DNA of 64,000 bases from Bacillus marinisedimentorum (GTDB taxonomy: Bacteria; Bacillota; Bacilli; Bacillales; Bacillaceae_O): positions 83,131 through 147,130 of the forward strand of contig NZ_LWBL02000041.1 in NCBI RefSeq assembly GCF_001644195.2, given 5' to 3'. Under the pieces are notes generated by a model that was given only the letters and a program-made list of their open reading frames with translations, ran no database searches and was not told the origin of the DNA. Both the position numbers and the translations under genes were made by a program. The first letter of the stretch is position 1. Every line of letters starts with the position of its first letter. Of the stretch, positions 51,540-62,256 are shown piece after piece.

Positions 51540-53749
51540 GGGATCGCTCCTTTCCAGGCTTCCCTCATTTCTTCGACTTCGATGTCGATGAGCGGCTCCG
51601 GGCCGTCTCCTTTGATCGTAAAATGGCTGTCATCCGTTACGTGTCCGATAAGCTTTGCATCATCAACCAAAAGTTCAAATTCCGCCCGGCTTTCCGGATT
51701 GACCGATACGATGAAGCGGGACTGGCTTTCACTGAAAAGTGCCGTCACCGCTTCCCCGCTCACTTCAAGATCCGCGCCGAGGCTGTCATCGCCGTGCATC
51801 AGGCATTCTACCGCACCAATCGCAAGGCCGCCTTCGGCCAGGTCATGTGCAGACTGGACAAAGCCTGATTTGATGGCCTGCAGCAACTGCTGCTGCCGTT
51901 CTTGTTCAACTGCCAGGTCAATCGCCGGCGCCTTGCCGGAAATATCGCCTTCGATCAGTTTCTGCAATTCACTTCCGCCGAATTCAGGAGCCGCATCACC
52001 GATCATGTAGATCAGGTCACCGCTTTGTTTGAAATTCTGGGTCGTGATGTGTTTCGTATCTTCAATGAGGCCGACCATTCCGATGACTGGTGTCGGGTAA
52101 ACAGCGCCTCCGTTTGTTTCGTTGTAAAGGGATACGTTGCCGCCGATGACCGGTGCATTCAATGTGCTGCACGCTTCACTGATGCCGTCGGCCGACTTTT
52201 CTAGCTGCCAGTAAATTTCCGGCTTTTCCGGGCTGCCGTAGTTCAGGCAGTCCGTAATGGCAAGCGGATTCCCGCCCGAGCAGACGATGTTGCGCGCCGC
52301 TTCCGCAACCGCGATTTTTCCGCCTGTTTCCGGATCGAGATAGATATACCGGCTGTTGCAGTCCGTTGTCATAGCAAGTGCCTTATTTGTGCCGCGCACG
52401 CGCAGGACAGCGGCATCCGAACCGGGGGCCACGACAGTATTCGTGCGCACCATGTAATCATACTGATCATAAACCCATTCCTTGCTCGCAATGGTCGGCT
52501 GCTTCAGCAGGCGTACGAACGTTTCCTGGAGATTATCGACCTTCGGCACGTTCTTCTCCATCGCCTGGAACGTTTTATAATATTCCGGCTCGGTGGAAGG
52601 CGGATGATATTGCGGTGCTTCTTCAGCAAGCGCATCAACCGGCGTTTCTGCGACCAGCTCGCCTTTATGGAACAGGCGCAGCACTTTCTCTTCGATGACA
52701 TGGCCGATTGCGACCGCTTCAAGATCATACTTTTCAAAAATATCGAGGATTTCCTGTTCCTGCCCTTTTTTCACAACGAGAAGCATGCGCTCCTGGGACT
52801 CGGACAGCATCATTTCATATGGGGTCATGCCCGGTTCGCGCTGAGGGACGTCGTCAAGATTCATCTCGATGCCGAATCCCGCTTTGCTCGCCATTTCGCT
52901 TGAAGATGAGGTTAGCCCCGCCGCCCCCATATCTTGAATGCCGACGAGAGCATCCGATTTCACGACTTCAAGCGTCGCTTCAAGCAGCAGTTTTTCCATG
53001 AACGGGTCGCCGACCTGGACAGCCGGGCGTTTCTCTTCTGACGCTTCGCTCAGTTCCTCGGAAGCGAACGTTGCCCCGTGGATGCCGTCGCGCCCTGTTG
53101 AGGCACCGACATACATGACCGTGTTGCCGACACCGCTCGCAAGTCCTTTCTGGATATCCTTATGGTCGATCAGCCCGACACACATCGCATTGACGAGCGG
53201 GTTGCCTTCGTACGCTTTGTCAAACTGCACTTCACCGCCGACAGTCGGTATGCCGATGCAGTTGCCGTAACCCGCGATGCCGTGGACGACTTCCTCAAAC
53301 AAGTACTTCACTTTCGGGCTTGTCAACTCGCCGAAACGCAGCGAATTCAACAATGCAATCGGGCGGGCCCCCATCGAAAACACATCACGGATGATGCCGC
53401 CGACTCCTGTTGCAGCGCCCTGGTACGGCTCGATTGCAGACGGATGGTTGTGGCTTTCAATCTTGAAAGCCACCGCCTGGTTGTCGCCGATATCGACGAT
53501 TCCGGCGCCTTCGCCCGGTCCCTGCAAGACATGCTCACCCTTTGTAGGGAACTTTTTCAAGACCGCTTTCGAATTTTTATAGGAACAGTGCTCCGACCAC
53601 ATGACGGAAAACAGGCCGAGTTCGGTATAGTTCGGGAGGCGGCCGAGGATGTTTTCAACCATCGCGAATTCGGCATCCGACAATCCCATTTCACGGTAAA
53701 TTTTCTCTTCTTTGATCTGATTGGCGTTCGGTTCAAGAAGTAACGACAT
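51515..53749 (-). CDS. purL: Phosphoribosylformylglycinamidine synthase subunit PurL
   Basis: A 744-residue large subunit of FGAM synthase (small-PurL type). It amidates FGAR using ammonia passed from PurQ, with PurS as bridge. [17 protein letters not shown] and [20 protein letters not shown] near residue 90 are family signatures. It overlaps purQ by 17 bases and purF by 25, showing tight coupling. Confidence 0.96.
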   Translation of the reverse strand: MSLLLEPNANQIKEEKIYREMGLSDAEFAMVENILGRLPNYTELGLFSVMWSEHCSYKNSKAVLKKFPTKGEHVLQGPGEGAGIVDIGDNQAVAFKIESHNHPSAIEPYQGAATGVGGIIRDVFSMGARPIALLNSLRFGELTSPKVKYLFEEVVHGIAGYGNCIGIPTVGGEVQFDKAYEGNPLVNAMCVGLIDHKDIQKGLASGVGNTVMYVGASTGRDGIHGATFASEELSEASEEKRPAVQVGDPFMEKLLLEATLEVVKSDALVGIQDMGAAGLTSSSSEMASKAGFGIEMNLDDVPQREPGMTPYEMMLSESQERMLLVVKKGQEQEILDIFEKYDLEAVAIGHVIEEKVLRLFHKGELVAETPVDALAEEAPQYHPPSTEPEYYKTFQAMEKNVPKVDNLQETFVRLLKQPTIASKEWVYDQYDYMVRTNTVVAPGSDAAVLRVRGTNKALAMTTDCNSRYIYLDPETGGKIAVAEAARNIVCSGGNPLAITDCLNYGSPEKPEIYWQLEKSADGISEACSTLNAPVIGGNVSLYNETNGGAVYPTPVIGMVGLIEDTKHITTQNFKQSGDLIYMIGDAAPEFGGSELQKLIEGDISGKAPAIDLAVEQERQQQLLQAIKSGFVQSAHDLAEGGLAIGAVECLMHGDDSLGADLEVSGEAVTALFSESQSRFIVSVNPESRAEFELLVDDAKLIGHVTDDSHFTIKGDGPEPLIDIEVEEMREAWKGAIPWLLKSKG

Positions 53750-54419
53750 GGGATTCCCTCCAGTTCTTCAGGATTGACCGGAAAAGGGCGAGTCCGTCGG
53801 CGCTGCCGAGCAGAGCGTCCGTTGCCCGTTCCGGGTGCGGCATCATGCCGAGAACATTGCCTTCTTCATTGATGATGCCGGCGATATCAGCAAGTGAGCC
53901 GTTCGGGTTTTCCCCGCTGTATTTAAAAACGATACGGTTATCTTCTTCTAATTGTTTCAGCGTATCAGCATCGCAGTAATAATTCCCTTCCCCATGTGCG
54001 ACCGGGATTGTGATGACTTCGTTTTCTTCGTACTGGCCGGTGAACATCGTTTTGTTGTTGATGACTTCGAGCTGTACCGGCCGGCAAATGAACTTCAGAT
54101 CACGGTTGCGCTTCATCGCACCCGGCAGCAGGCCTGACTCAAGCAGAATCTGGAAGCCGTTGCAAACGCCGAGAACCGGCTTTCCTTCGTCCGCCGCCTG
54201 TTTGACCGCTTCCATCACTTTTGAAAAGTGGGCGATTGCTCCGGAGCGCAAATAGTCACCGTATGAAAAACCGCCCGGAAGCAGCACAGCGTCATATTCA
54301 GATAAGTCATCAGCAGTATGCCAGACATATTCCACTTCTTCTCCAAGGCTGTCTTTAATCGCATGATACATGTCAATATCGCAATTGGAGCCCGGAAACA
54401 CAATCACCGCAAATTTCAT
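53733..54419 (-). CDS. purQ: Phosphoribosylformylglycinamidine synthase subunit PurQ
   Basis: 228 residues, class I glutamine amidotransferase. [18 protein letters not shown] precedes the catalytic cysteine in [16 protein letters not shown]; His in MPHPERATD completes the triad. It makes ammonia for PurL. It overlaps purS by four bases and purL by 17. Confidence 0.95.
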   Translation of the reverse strand: MKFAVIVFPGSNCDIDMYHAIKDSLGEEVEYVWHTADDLSEYDAVLLPGGFSYGDYLRSGAIAHFSKVMEAVKQAADEGKPVLGVCNGFQILLESGLLPGAMKRNRDLKFICRPVQLEVINNKTMFTGQYEENEVITIPVAHGEGNYYCDADTLKQLEEDNRIVFKYSGENPNGSLADIAGIINEEGNVLGMMPHPERATDALLGSADGLALFRSILKNWRESHVVTS

Positions 54420-54667
54420 TGGGAGACAACCTCCTCGATTTCATATCGGTAATCTTCAATGACCGGATTGGCAAGCAATTTATCACACATTTCTTCAATG
54501 CGTTCCTCAATGTTTGCTGTATCATTCACTGTCAGTTCCATATACTTGCCGATCCTGACATCTTCGACTTCATCGTAACCCAGCTTGTGAAGAGAATTGT
54601 TCACAGCTTTTCCCTGCGGATCGAGGACCCCTTGTTTTAGCGTTACGTATACTTTTACCTTGTACAT
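54416..54667 (-). CDS. purS: Phosphoribosylformylglycinamidine synthase subunit PurS
   Basis: 83 residues, the small bridging subunit that links PurQ and Pur[21 protein letters not shown] and [17 protein letters not shown] are family signatures. ATG 54667 follows AAAGAGGGGGAGAAT. In B. subtilis purC runs straight into purS; here an 810-base gap with a repeat array separates them. Confidence 0.93.
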   Translation of the reverse strand: MYKVKVYVTLKQGVLDPQGKAVNNSLHKLGYDEVEDVRIGKYMELTVNDTANIEERIEEMCDKLLANPVIEDYRYEIEEVVSQ

Positions 54668-55000
54668 GCGATTCTCCCCCTCTTTTTTGGAACATGGCTA
54701 GTTGCAAATAATGCCTGGCAATTGCCAGGGACTTCAGATTCAGCGGACTGGATGCCCTGTCCATGAAGCAGATGATGATTTGATTAGTCGGTTTTTATAA
54801 AAAATCAACAATTTGATGTTTGGCCAGCGGCAGTTTGGGCGGGTGTGGGCCTCGTTTGGTTTCGGAATCGGCGGATTTGCGGGCCAGCAGGCTGGTTTTG
54901 TTCCGGCACGTGCTGGTTTTATGCTGTTTTTTCCGGTTTTGGCGGGAAGCGTGAGTACGGCAGGACTGCGTCCGGCTGGATTCGCGCGAGAACTTCGCTG
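54668..55000. other. Left part of the purC-purS gap, with a partial TGCCTGGCAATTGCCAGG copy
   Basis: Contains ATGCCTGGCAATTGCCAGGG at 54711-54730, a partial copy of the palindrome seen at 27644. The rest is GC-rich without a visible gene or promoter. It precedes array 3. Confidence 0.55.
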
Positions 55001-55445
55001 TTTCGCGCCAAACTTGCCTGATTTCGCTCCGTTTCCGCCGGTTTTCACGCCTGGTGTGAATGCGGCAGGCGTGCAGGGGCCGGTTTCGCGCGGAAATCGT
55101 CACTTTTCACGCCTAACTTGCCCGATTTCGCGCCAAACTGCTCCACTTTCACGCCGAATCAGCTCTTTTTCACGCCAAAACGTACGTTTCACGCCGTTAC
55201 CAGCAGGTTTCGCGCCGTTACCCGCGACTTTCACGCCAAGGATATCGAGGCCGAGTCACCGGGGCCGTTTTCGCGCTGAACCCACGACTTTTTACGCCGA
55301 ACTTGCCCGGGTTCGCGCCGAACTGATCCTTTTTCACGCCGAATCGGCTCTCTTTCACGCCAAAACGTGCGTTTCACGCCATACCCAGCAGGTTTCACGC
55401 CGTTACCCGCGACTTTTACGCCGTTCACCACGACTCTCACGCCAT
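55001..55445. repeat. 21-bp phased TTTC(A/G)CGCC array 3, inside the pur operon
   Basis: Cores begin at 55001, 55022, 55043, 55084, 55105, 55126, 55147, 55168, 55187, 55208, 55229, 55269, 55290, 55311, 55332, 55353, 55372, 55393, 55414 and 55435. Nearly all steps are 21 bases, with two steps of 19 and two of 40-41. Segments starting 55147 and 55332 are near-copies at 185 bases offset, so the array grew by duplication. It lies between purC and purS, which are transcribed through it from right to left. Confidence 0.9.
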
Positions 55446-55477
55446 GGCTATCACAGCCGAATCAGCTCGGAGCCGCT

Positions 55478-56200
55478 TCAGTTCAGCTGCTCCTTCTGCA
55501 TAATCCTCCCAAGCAGCTTCTCATAAGCTTCCGTCAAGCTGCCGAGATTCCGCCGGAACACATCTTTATCGAGCTTTTCATTCGTGTCTTTATCCCAGAG
55601 CCGGCAAGTGTCCGGTGAAATTTCATCGGCAAGCAATAGTGTGCCGTCAGCCGTTTTGCCGAATTCAAGTTTGAAATCGACCAATTTGATATCGCGTTCG
55701 ATGAAATAAGCCTGGAGGATGTCATTTACGTTCAGTGCCGTTTCTTTGATCGCCTGCAGTTCCTCATCTGAAGCCAGATCGAGCACTTTGATATGGTCGA
55801 GTGTGATCAGCGGATCGCCGAGGTCGTCATCTTTGTAGTAGAATTCAACGACCGGAAATGGCAGCTCTGTCCCTTCCTCGAAGCCGATGCGCTTGGCAAG
55901 GCTGCCGGCAGCGATGTTGCGGACGACGACTTCAAGCGGGACGATGCTGACTTTCCGCACCGTTTGTTCGGTTGCGGATATTTTTTCGATAAAATGGTTA
56001 TCGATGCCTTTTTCCGTCAGCATCGCAAACAGAGCTGAAGTGATTTCGTTGTTGAGGCGGCCCTTGCCGGTTATTTGCGCTTTTTTGCCGCCGTTGAAAG
56101 CTGTCGCATCATCCTTGTATTCCACCCAGACAACTTCCGGCTCATCCGTTTTGTAAATGCGTTTTGCTTTTCCTTCGTACAGCTGCTCCAGCTTTTCCAT
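55478..56200 (-). CDS. purC: Phosphoribosylaminoimidazole-succinocarboxamide synthase
   Basis: 240 residues, joining aspartate to CAIR with [19 protein letters not shown] opens the protein; [18 protein letters not shown] and [10 protein letters not shown] are family signatures, and [12 protein letters not shown] closes the fold. I use ATG 56200 after GGAGGGAGAAGG; the longer frame lacks a site. Confidence 0.95.
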   Translation of the reverse strand: MEKLEQLYEGKAKRIYKTDEPEVVWVEYKDDATAFNGGKKAQITGKGRLNNEITSALFAMLTEKGIDNHFIEKISATEQTVRKVSIVPLEVVVRNIAAGSLAKRIGFEEGTELPFPVVEFYYKDDDLGDPLITLDHIKVLDLASDEELQAIKETALNVNDILQAYFIERDIKLVDFKLEFGKTADGTLLLADEISPDTCRLWDKDTNEKLDKDVFRRNLGSLTEAYEKLLGRIMQKEQLN

Positions 56201-56237
56201 CCTTCTCCCTCCAGGTGATCGAATAACTCCCGGCTGC

Positions 56238-57530
56238 TTACAGGCCGAGGCGGTCAAAAATCATATCGACATGTTTGATGTGATAGTTATAGTCAAAGCA
56301 ATCTTCAATTTCAGCAGGGGACAGCTTTTCGGTAATCTGTTCTTCCCCTTCGACAAGCTGGCGGAACGGCACTTGCTTTTCCCATGCCTCCATCGCTTTC
56401 GGCTGCACGATATCGTATGCTTCCTCGCGGGCCATGCCTTTGTCGATCAAAGCAAGCAGCACGCGCTGGGAGTATATCAAACCGAGTGTCCTTTCCATGT
56501 TCCGCTTCATGTTTTCCGGGAATACAGTCAGGTTTTTCACGATGTTGCCGAAGCGGTTCAGCATATAGTTGAGCGCAATCGTCGCATCCGGCAGGATGAC
56601 CCGCTCCGCGGATGAATGCGAGATGTCGCGTTCATGCCAGAGCGGCACGTTTTCGTAGGCCGTCATCATGTAGCCGCGGATGACACGGGCCATGCCGGTC
56701 ATGTTCTCGGATCCGATCGGATTGCGTTTGTGCGGCATTGCGGAAGATCCTTTTTGCCCTTTTGCGAAAAACTCCTCGACTTCGCGGGTTTCGCTCTTTT
56801 GCAGGCCGCGGATTTCAACCGCGAACTTTTCAATGGAAGTGGCGGTCAGTGCCAGTGCGCTCATATAGTCGGCATGGCGGTCACGCTGCAACGTCTGCGT
56901 GGAAATCGGCGCCGGCCTCAGACCGAGCTTTTGGCATACGTACTCTTCCACAAACGGGTTGATGTTGGCGTAGGTGCCGACAGCTCCCGACAGCTTGCCG
57001 TATGCGATGCCTTCCACTGCGCGCTTCAGGCGCTCGAGGTTGCGTTTCATCTCTTCATGCCAGAGTGCGAGTTTCAGCCCGAATGTCGTCGGTTCGGCAT
57101 GGACGCCGTGGGTACGGCCCATCATGACGGTATATTTATGTTCTTTCGCCTTGTCTGCAAGAATATCAACAAAGCGTTCGAGATCGTTTACCAGGATGTC
57201 ATTTGCCTGTTTCAGCAAATAAGATAAAGCAGTATCGACCACATCGGTTGACGTCAGGCCGTAATGGACCCATTTCCGCTCCTCGCCGAGCGTTTCAGAG
57301 ACCGCTCTTGTAAAAGCGACGACATCATGCCGTGTCTCTTCTTCGATTTCATGGATGCGGCTGATGTCAAACGACGCGTTTTCACGGATTTTGGCGACGT
57401 CCTCTTTCGGGATATCGCCGAGTTCCGCCCATGCTTCACAGGCGAGGATTTCCACTTCAAGCCATGCTTTGTACCTGTTTTCCTCCGTCCAGATTGCTCC
57501 CATTTCCGGCCGTGTATATCGTTCGATCAT
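56238..57530 (-). CDS. purB: Adenylosuccinate lyase
   Basis: 430 residues, a fumarase/aspartase-superfamily enzyme acting twice: SAICAR to AICAR, and adenylosuccinate to [19 protein letters not shown] holds the catalytic serine loop, and [10 protein letters not shown] and [14 protein letters not shown] are family motifs. It overlaps purK by four bases. Confidence 0.96.
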   Translation of the reverse strand: MIERYTRPEMGAIWTEENRYKAWLEVEILACEAWAELGDIPKEDVAKIRENASFDISRIHEIEEETRHDVVAFTRAVSETLGEERKWVHYGLTSTDVVDTALSYLLKQANDILVNDLERFVDILADKAKEHKYTVMMGRTHGVHAEPTTFGLKLALWHEEMKRNLERLKRAVEGIAYGKLSGAVGTYANINPFVEEYVCQKLGLRPAPISTQTLQRDRHADYMSALALTATSIEKFAVEIRGLQKSETREVEEFFAKGQKGSSAMPHKRNPIGSENMTGMARVIRGYMMTAYENVPLWHERDISHSSAERVILPDATIALNYMLNRFGNIVKNLTVFPENMKRNMERTLGLIYSQRVLLALIDKGMAREEAYDIVQPKAMEAWEKQVPFRQLVEGEEQITEKLSPAEIEDCFDYNYHIKHVDMIFDRLGL

Positions 57531-58696
57531 TCTGCATTACCCCCAATTTTTTGCGGTTCCTGTCCGATTGTTTTTTTGATCAAGTCTTGTGCTTTTTCGA
57601 TTGCTTTTGCAAGATTGGTATTGAGAATGGTGTAATGGCCCATTTTCCGTTTTTGTTTCGCTTCCGCTTTTCCGTAAAGATGAAATTTGATATCCGAAAA
57701 CTCGTTTAGATGCCGGATAACGTTTTCAAGGTCTTCCCCGAGGATGTTCACCATGACCGCCGGCTTCAGCAAGTCCGTCGGTCCGAGCGGCCAGCCGCAG
57801 ATTGCACGGACATGCTGCTGGAACTGTGACGTCTCACATGCATCAATCGTATAGTGCCCGGAGTTATGCGGGCGCGGCGCCAGTTCGTTAATGTACACTT
57901 CGCCGTCTTTCCCGATGAACATTTCGACGCCGAGTGTGCCGATCATATCAAGGGAAGCTGCGATATGAAATGCGGCTCTCGCTGCTTTTTCTTTTATTTT
58001 ATCCGGCACTCTTGCCGGTACGATGCTTTCAAACAAAATATTATCGCGATGGATATTTTCAGCGGCCGGGAAAGTCTTCACTTCACCGCACACGCCGCGG
58101 GAAACGATGACGCTCATTTCAAGGCTGAAGTCGACCCAGCTTTCAAGGACGCATTCTCCCTGGTCCAGAAGGCGTACAACCTCGCTGTCATTCAGATCGT
58201 TTTCGGTTTTCATCACAAACTGGCCTTTGCCGTCGTAACCTCCGCGGCACGTTTTCAACACGGAAGGAAAACCGATGTCTGCCGCCGCTTCAGTCAATTG
58301 CTCTTTCGTATTGACAAGGCGATACGGCGCCACTTTCACGCCGAGTCTTGTGAGTGCTTCCTTCTCCCTGCCGCGGTGCTGCGTGATTTCGAGAAGGTCA
58401 TGGCCCTGCGGCACATACGTTTTTCCTTCAAGGAATTTGACGGTCTCAACCGGGATATTTTCAAATTCGTAAGTAATGATGTCACTGATTTTGGCAAGGC
58501 GCGCTGCCGCCCCAAGATCGTCATACGCCCCGATGATTTCGTAATCCGCAACCTGGGCACACGGTGAGTCTTCTTTCGCTTCAAGAACAGCGACCCTGTA
58601 GCCCATTTCCTTCGCTGAGACGGCCATCATCCGGCCAAGCTGTCCGCCGCCGAGAATGCCGATCGTCGCACCTGGTGCAATTATTTTATTATTCAT
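57527..58696 (-). CDS. purK: N5-carboxyaminoimidazole ribonucleotide synthase
   Basis: 389 residues, ATP-grasp enzyme that carboxylates AIR with bicarbonate. [20 protein letters not shown] opens the first domain; [25 protein letters not shown] is divided over the ATP-grasp region. It overlaps purE by four bases and purB by four. Confidence 0.95.
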   Translation of the reverse strand: MNNKIIAPGATIGILGGGQLGRMMAVSAKEMGYRVAVLEAKEDSPCAQVADYEIIGAYDDLGAAARLAKISDIITYEFENIPVETVKFLEGKTYVPQGHDLLEITQHRGREKEALTRLGVKVAPYRLVNTKEQLTEAAADIGFPSVLKTCRGGYDGKGQFVMKTENDLNDSEVVRLLDQGECVLESWVDFSLEMSVIVSRGVCGEVKTFPAAENIHRDNILFESIVPARVPDKIKEKAARAAFHIAASLDMIGTLGVEMFIGKDGEVYINELAPRPHNSGHYTIDACETSQFQQHVRAICGWPLGPTDLLKPAVMVNILGEDLENVIRHLNEFSDIKFHLYGKAEAKQKRKMGHYTILNTNLAKAIEKAQDLIKKTIGQEPQKIGGNAE

Positions 58697-59178
58697 AACG
58701 TATCACTGCTTTCCAGCACTTTTTGCTTCATATTCTCGCGCCTTGTTTCGAGACGGCGCTCAACCTCTTCATCTGTAACCGATAAAATTTGGGCAGCGAG
58801 CAATCCTGCATTCGTTGCGCCCGCTTTGCCGATCGCGACGGTTGCAACCGGAACTCCGCCCGGCATCTGCACGATTGACAGCAGGGAATCGAGGCCTTTC
58901 AATGATCGGGACTCGACCGGCACGCCGATGACAGGCAATGTCGTTTTAGCGGCAACCATGCCCGGAAGATGGGCAGCCCCGCCCGCGCCGGCAATGATGA
59001 CCTTGAGTCCGCAGCCCCGCGCCTCTTCCGCATACGTAAACATCAAGTCAGGCGTCCGGTGAGCGGATACCACTTTTTTTTCATACGGAATTTTCAATTC
59101 GTCCAACATATCACATGCATGCTTCATCGTTTCCCAGTCGGATGTGCTTCCCATTATGATTCCGACTTTCGCAGCCAT
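58693..59178 (-). CDS. purE: N5-carboxyaminoimidazole ribonucleotide mutase
   Basis: 161 residues, class I PurE. It moves the carboxylate from N5 to C4. [16 protein letters not shown] is the signature phosphate loop; [11 protein letters not shown] holds the catalytic histidine and [15 protein letters not shown] the flexible loop. I use ATG 59178 after GGAGGAGAGG. First gene of the pur operon. Confidence 0.95.
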   Translation of the reverse strand: MAAKVGIIMGSTSDWETMKHACDMLDELKIPYEKKVVSAHRTPDLMFTYAEEARGCGLKVIIAGAGGAAHLPGMVAAKTTLPVIGVPVESRSLKGLDSLLSIVQMPGGVPVATVAIGKAGATNAGLLAAQILSVTDEEVERRLETRRENMKQKVLESSDTL

Positions 59179-59246
59179 GGACCTCTCCTCCTTCACCAGT
59201 TATGATTTTCGTTTTTGAGATGAACATTCCTTTTTGTCCAGGCAAA

Positions 59247-59306
59247 GAAAAAAGCCCGTGACAAAATGCTTCTCACTATGCGAGAAAGCAATCTATCACA
59301 GGCTTC
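59247..59306 (-). terminator. Riboswitch-controlled attenuator terminator of the pur operon
   Basis: On the minus strand AAGCCTGTGATAGATTGC pairs with the GCATTTTGTCACGGGCTT arm around an inner TTTCTCGCATAGTGAGAA hairpin, followed by a run of T residues. It lies between the guanine aptamer and purE. Confidence 0.85.
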
Positions 59307-59347
59307 ACCACCTTCAGACCCTAAAATTGGGCATAATAGACCCTCTC

Positions 59348-59418
59348 CCCCATAGTCCAGCTATTTACGGCAGCCGGGTAGAAACGTTTGGGCCATATTC
59401 CCAAATTTATATGAGGTA
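59348..59418 (-). promoter_or_regulatory. Purine (guanine-class) riboswitch aptamer
   Basis: On the minus strand the conserved blocks appear in order: CTCATATAAAT, GGGAATATGGCCC, AACGTTTCTACCC, GCCGTAAATAGC, and GGACTATGGG. They match the xpt/pur class. The base equivalent to position 74 is C (GACTATG, not GATTATG), which specifies guanine or hypoxanthine over adenine. Binding should favour the terminator downstream and so repress purE and the rest. Confidence 0.93.
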
Positions 59419-59449
59419 GAACTATTTATTCCGTTCAGTTGTCACCATA

Positions 59450-59479
59450 ATAGTAACAACTGGAGTCCATTTCTGTCAA
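59450..59479 (-). promoter_or_regulatory. Sigma-A promoter of the pur operon
   Basis: -35 TTGACA (59474-59479) and -10 TACTAT (59450-59455), 18 bases apart on the minus strand. It lies just downstream of the PurBox pair and about 30 bases upstream of the riboswitch. Confidence 0.75.
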
Positions 59480-59482
59480 CCA

Positions 59483-59527
59483 ATAAATCGAACGTTAAAG
59501 GTCTTTAAGAAGTTAATGTTCGGTTTT
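59483..59527 (-). promoter_or_regulatory. Paired PurR operators (PurBoxes)
   Basis: ATAAATCGAACGTTAA (59483-59498) and, on the other strand, AAAACCGAACATTAA (59512-59526) both fit the AWWWCCGAACWWT PurBox. They face each other about 15 bases apart directly upstream of the -35, the arrangement bound by B. subtilis PurR. Together with the riboswitch this gives two layers of control. Confidence 0.8.
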
Positions 59528-59730
59528 TACTGTAATTTTCCTTCAAAAACAATTTTTCGTCCACATGGAATGACTTTTGTTTCGTTTCCTTCCGTTACTT
59601 CTTTAAAAATCGGCTCTTCCATCCGCCGCACCGGCATGTAGCCTTCCTGCTTCATCCGGTCGAGGCAGTCCGCGATCGTCTCGTTTTCCTTAACTTCAAA
59701 TTTCATTTTCCTGCGCTTTTTACTGCTCAC
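59527..59730 (-). CDS. yebG: NETI-motif protein (YebG homologue)
   Basis: 67 residues. [20 protein letters not shown] carries the NETI motif, followed by [12 protein letters not shown] and [12 protein letters not shown]. Small cytoplasmic protein of unknown function found beside the pur operon in Bacillus. GTG 59730 overlaps the upstream gene by 11 bases; ATG 59706 after GCAGGAAA is an alternative. The PurBox region begins directly after its stop. Confidence 0.85.
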   Translation of the reverse strand: MSSKKRRKMKFEVKENETIADCLDRMKQEGYMPVRRMEEPIFKEVTEGNETKVIPCGRKIVFEGKLQ

Positions 59731-60268
59731 GTTTCAACCTGCCCTTTCGTACATTTTTCACCCAGAACCCGCCGTAAATTGTTTTCGGTTCATAGGCGAT
59801 GATAAACGCTTTCGGATCTATTTCCTTGATCGAATGATACAACTGGAGTTCATACTTGCGCGGGGTCAAAATCTGCATCGCAAGCCGGTCCCCTTCAAGG
59901 CCGCTCGCCTGCCAGCTCGTCACCCCGTATCCTTTATCCCGGATTGCTTTTGCAATATCCACATCATAGCCTTTACTGATCACATTGACCGTAATGTAAC
60001 CGAGCGCCAGCTTCTCTTCAATCTTCATGCCAACCACTACGCCAAGTCCGTAACCGACCGCGTATGCGACCAAATTCTGGATTTGATCGATGTTATCCAG
60101 CACAAGGCCGAGACCAAGAACATAAATGACAACTTCGAACATACTGATGAACGCGGCCAAATACCGCTGGCCCTTCAGCGTCAAAATCATCCGTATCGTA
60201 AAGAAAGAGACGTATACAATATTGACGACAAGAATGATCGCAATCATGACCAAACTATTTTCTAACAA
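59720..60268 (-). CDS. yebE: DUF2179/DUF5698 membrane protein (YebE homologue, UPF0316)
   Basis: About 182 residues. Three membrane helices (about 5-85, with [20 protein letters not shown]) precede a cytoplasmic DUF2179 domain (about 95-180, with [15 protein letters not shown] and [20 protein letters not shown]). Function unknown. I use TTG 60268, since GGGAGGT lies just before it; a GTG at 60283 is in front of that site. It sits upstream of yebG and the pur operon, as in B. subtilis. Confidence 0.87.
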   Translation of the reverse strand: MLENSLVMIAIILVVNIVYVSFFTIRMILTLKGQRYLAAFISMFEVVIYVLGLGLVLDNIDQIQNLVAYAVGYGLGVVVGMKIEEKLALGYITVNVISKGYDVDIAKAIRDKGYGVTSWQASGLEGDRLAMQILTPRKYELQLYHSIKEIDPKAFIIAYEPKTIYGGFWVKNVRKGRLKREQ

Positions 60269-60422
60269 ATCATTACCTCCCACAATGGCAATCCACTTAG
60301 AGTAATCAATTATACAACGATTTTATCATAATACAATACCGGCACTTTTTTTCAACGGTCACCGCCGCTGGGCGGGCACACCCTGCGCCCAATTATCATA
60401 TGATAGTTGACGGAGGGAGATG

Positions 60423-60863
60423 ATGCGGATGCAAGGAATGGAACATACACGCGACTTGCAAAAATATATGAGCTCGTTTTTCGGAGAAGAATTTTTCGCC
60501 CAATTCCAGGGTATTTTCAATGATAAGTACCCGCCTGTCAATCTATACAAAACCGAAAACGAAATTCTGTGCCTGTTCAGCGTCCCCGGCCTCACGAGCA
60601 TTAAAGATATCGAAGCCGTAACCGATTACCGCACACTCGATATCAGGGGAAAAGTCGAGTACGCCTATCCCGGATTCCACTTATATCACGACGAACTGTT
60701 CCAGGGCTATTTTGAACGGACAATCGAGCTGCCATACCCCGTCCGCAGCGACAGGGTCAAAGCGACCTACCACAACGGGCTGCTTATCGTTCAGCTTTAC
60801 CGCCGGATAAACGGGCAAAAGGAAAAAACCCCAGTAGAGATTCTGGAAAAAGAAGACGATTGA
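60423..60863 (+). CDS. Hsp20/alpha-crystallin-like small heat-shock protein
   Basis: About 146 residues. An alpha-crystallin-like beta-sandwich spans about 40-135, with LYKTENEILCLFSVPGLTSI and the terminal strand ATYHNGLLIVQLYRR matching the A-x-x-x-n-G-v-L motif. It may be a chaperone or a spore-coat-associated member of the family, such as GerT or CotP; I cannot choose. ATG 60423 lies five bases after GGAGG; ATG codons at 60420 and 60429 are neighbours. Alone on the plus strand. Confidence 0.8.
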   Translation: MRMQGMEHTRDLQKYMSSFFGEEFFAQFQGIFNDKYPPVNLYKTENEILCLFSVPGLTSIKDIEAVTDYRTLDIRGKVEYAYPGFHLYHDELFQGYFERTIELPYPVRSDRVKATYHNGLLIVQLYRRINGQKEKTPVEILEKEDD

Positions 60864-60959
60864 AAGGTCACCAGCAGGCCGGGCCTTATTTTTTTTTGCC
60901 AATTTTAAACAAACGTTTATTTAACAGAAAGCTGGGAACATCTCATATGTAACTCTTTT

Positions 60960-61163
60960 ATGGAGGTGTTCAACACGGCAGACCGTTTTAAAACTGGTGA
61001 AGAAGCACCGGAAAGCGGCAAGTACCAGTTTGACGGCTTCACTGAAGGAGATACTTCGGATGCAAACTTGACAGAAGATGAGAAAAAACTGGACATGGAA
61101 AAAGGGGAACGTTTCCCGCCGGTTCCATCCGTCAATAAAGGTGCATACTACGTAAAAGCATAA
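60960..61163 (+). CDS. YjzC-like small protein
   Basis: About 60-67 residues, cytoplasmic. RFKTGEEAPESGKYQFDGF fits the start of the YjzC family (x-FxTGxxAPESGxY), and GERFPPVPSVNKGAYY its end. ATG 60960 has no ribosome binding site; GGAGGTG lies inside codons 1-3, six bases before an ACG codon that would give the usual family N-terminus. The true start is unresolved. Function unknown. Confidence 0.65.
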   Translation: MEVFNTADRFKTGEEAPESGKYQFDGFTEGDTSDANLTEDEKKLDMEKGERFPPVPSVNKGAYYVKA

Positions 61164-61169
61164 GAAGGA

Positions 61170-61201
61170 AAGCTCCGTACTTATTGTGCGGAGCCTTTTT
61201 C
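61170..61201 (+). terminator. Terminator of the YjzC-like gene
   Basis: AGCTCCGTAC and GTGCGGAGC pair around TTATT and are followed by CTTTTT. It lies six bases after the stop. Confidence 0.8.
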
Positions 61202-61206
61202 ATGGT

Positions 61207-62052
61207 TCAGCCCCGCAAAAGCGGAAGTGTGCAGCAGCGGAATGAACCTCCTGATTTGATGATTTCTGTTATATCGACTTCAATGACCGTAAATCCCCTC
61301 GACCGCAGTTTTTCGTTCACATCGCTGTTCACCGGCAAACTGAACAGCATCTTGTTGCCGATCGACAGGACGTTCGTCCCGAGCGTGAATTGCTCTTCCT
61401 CACTCACTTCGATTAAATCAAACCGGCCTGACAAAGACCTTATTTCCTCTTCTCCGAGTGCAGGGGGGAATACGAGCGCTTCTGTCGGAGAAATGATATT
61501 GAACACACAATCGAGGTGAAGGTATTTCGCTGTAAACGGAACCGGCACGACTTCAAACCGGGGAAGAATGTTTTGCAGATGCATTGCCGCATTTTCATTC
61601 GTCCGGTCGCTGAGCCCCACATAAATCGTTTCCCGATCAATGATGACATCCCCGCCCTCAATCAAATCACCGATCAAGTTATAATAGGAGATGATTTCTC
61701 CCTCGAGCCACTCTTTTAAAACATCCTCTTCCCCCTGCCTTATTTCGCTTGCCATCCGGGCGACAAACATGATATTTCCGAGTGAAAAGCCGATATCGCG
61801 GGTAAACACCTGCTCCGGAAACTTTTCAAATGCAGGCAGAAGCACCACCTCGACCCCGTTTTCCTTCAGCTTCTCCACAAACACTTTGTGCTGTGCAAGC
61901 GCCCGCTCGATGTGAATGCCTTCATCCTTGAAATGTTTCTGCGTATCGTTGATCACATCCCGAATCGTCATATAGTGCGGTTCACACAATATCACTTTCT
62001 TCAACTGATCGTATTCACTGAAACAACCTGTCTTACTTTGCTGCCAGGACAT
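61207..62052 (-). CDS. Dimethylarginine dimethylaminohydrolase / amidinotransferase family protein
   Basis: 281 residues, alpha/beta propeller (YkgA-like in B. subtilis). Landmarks: FTRDIGFSLGN (substrate carboxyl contact), LIEGGDVII, YLHLDCVFNII with the catalytic histidine, and SGGSFRCCTLPL with the nucleophilic cysteine near the C-terminus. The family hydrolyses guanidino compounds such as methylated arginine or arginine itself; the substrate is open. ATG 62052 follows AAAGGAGG. It stands alone. Confidence 0.85.
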   Translation of the reverse strand: MSWQQSKTGCFSEYDQLKKVILCEPHYMTIRDVINDTQKHFKDEGIHIERALAQHKVFVEKLKENGVEVVLLPAFEKFPEQVFTRDIGFSLGNIMFVARMASEIRQGEEDVLKEWLEGEIISYYNLIGDLIEGGDVIIDRETIYVGLSDRTNENAAMHLQNILPRFEVVPVPFTAKYLHLDCVFNIISPTEALVFPPALGEEEIRSLSGRFDLIEVSEEEQFTLGTNVLSIGNKMLFSLPVNSDVNEKLRSRGFTVIEVDITEIIKSGGSFRCCTLPLLRG

Positions 62053-62256
62053 CCAGTTTCCTCCTTTAAGTAAAAAAAGTATGTAAGTTGATGACGACTG
62101 TAGCGTTTTTTCTGAAAAAGCATATCTATTTTGGGATTGGAACGCTGTTTGCAAGCTTTTATTTTTCAATTTCAGGGATTTTTCTTTTTTATTTGTGTTT
62201 TATCTTTTAAAACAGGCGTTTTATTTTCAAATTCAGCTGTTTTTCTTTTTTTGTAA

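Noticed and set aside
55001..55445. CRISPR array
   Set aside because: The constant part is about 9 bases and the variable part about 12, far too short, and no cas genes are present.
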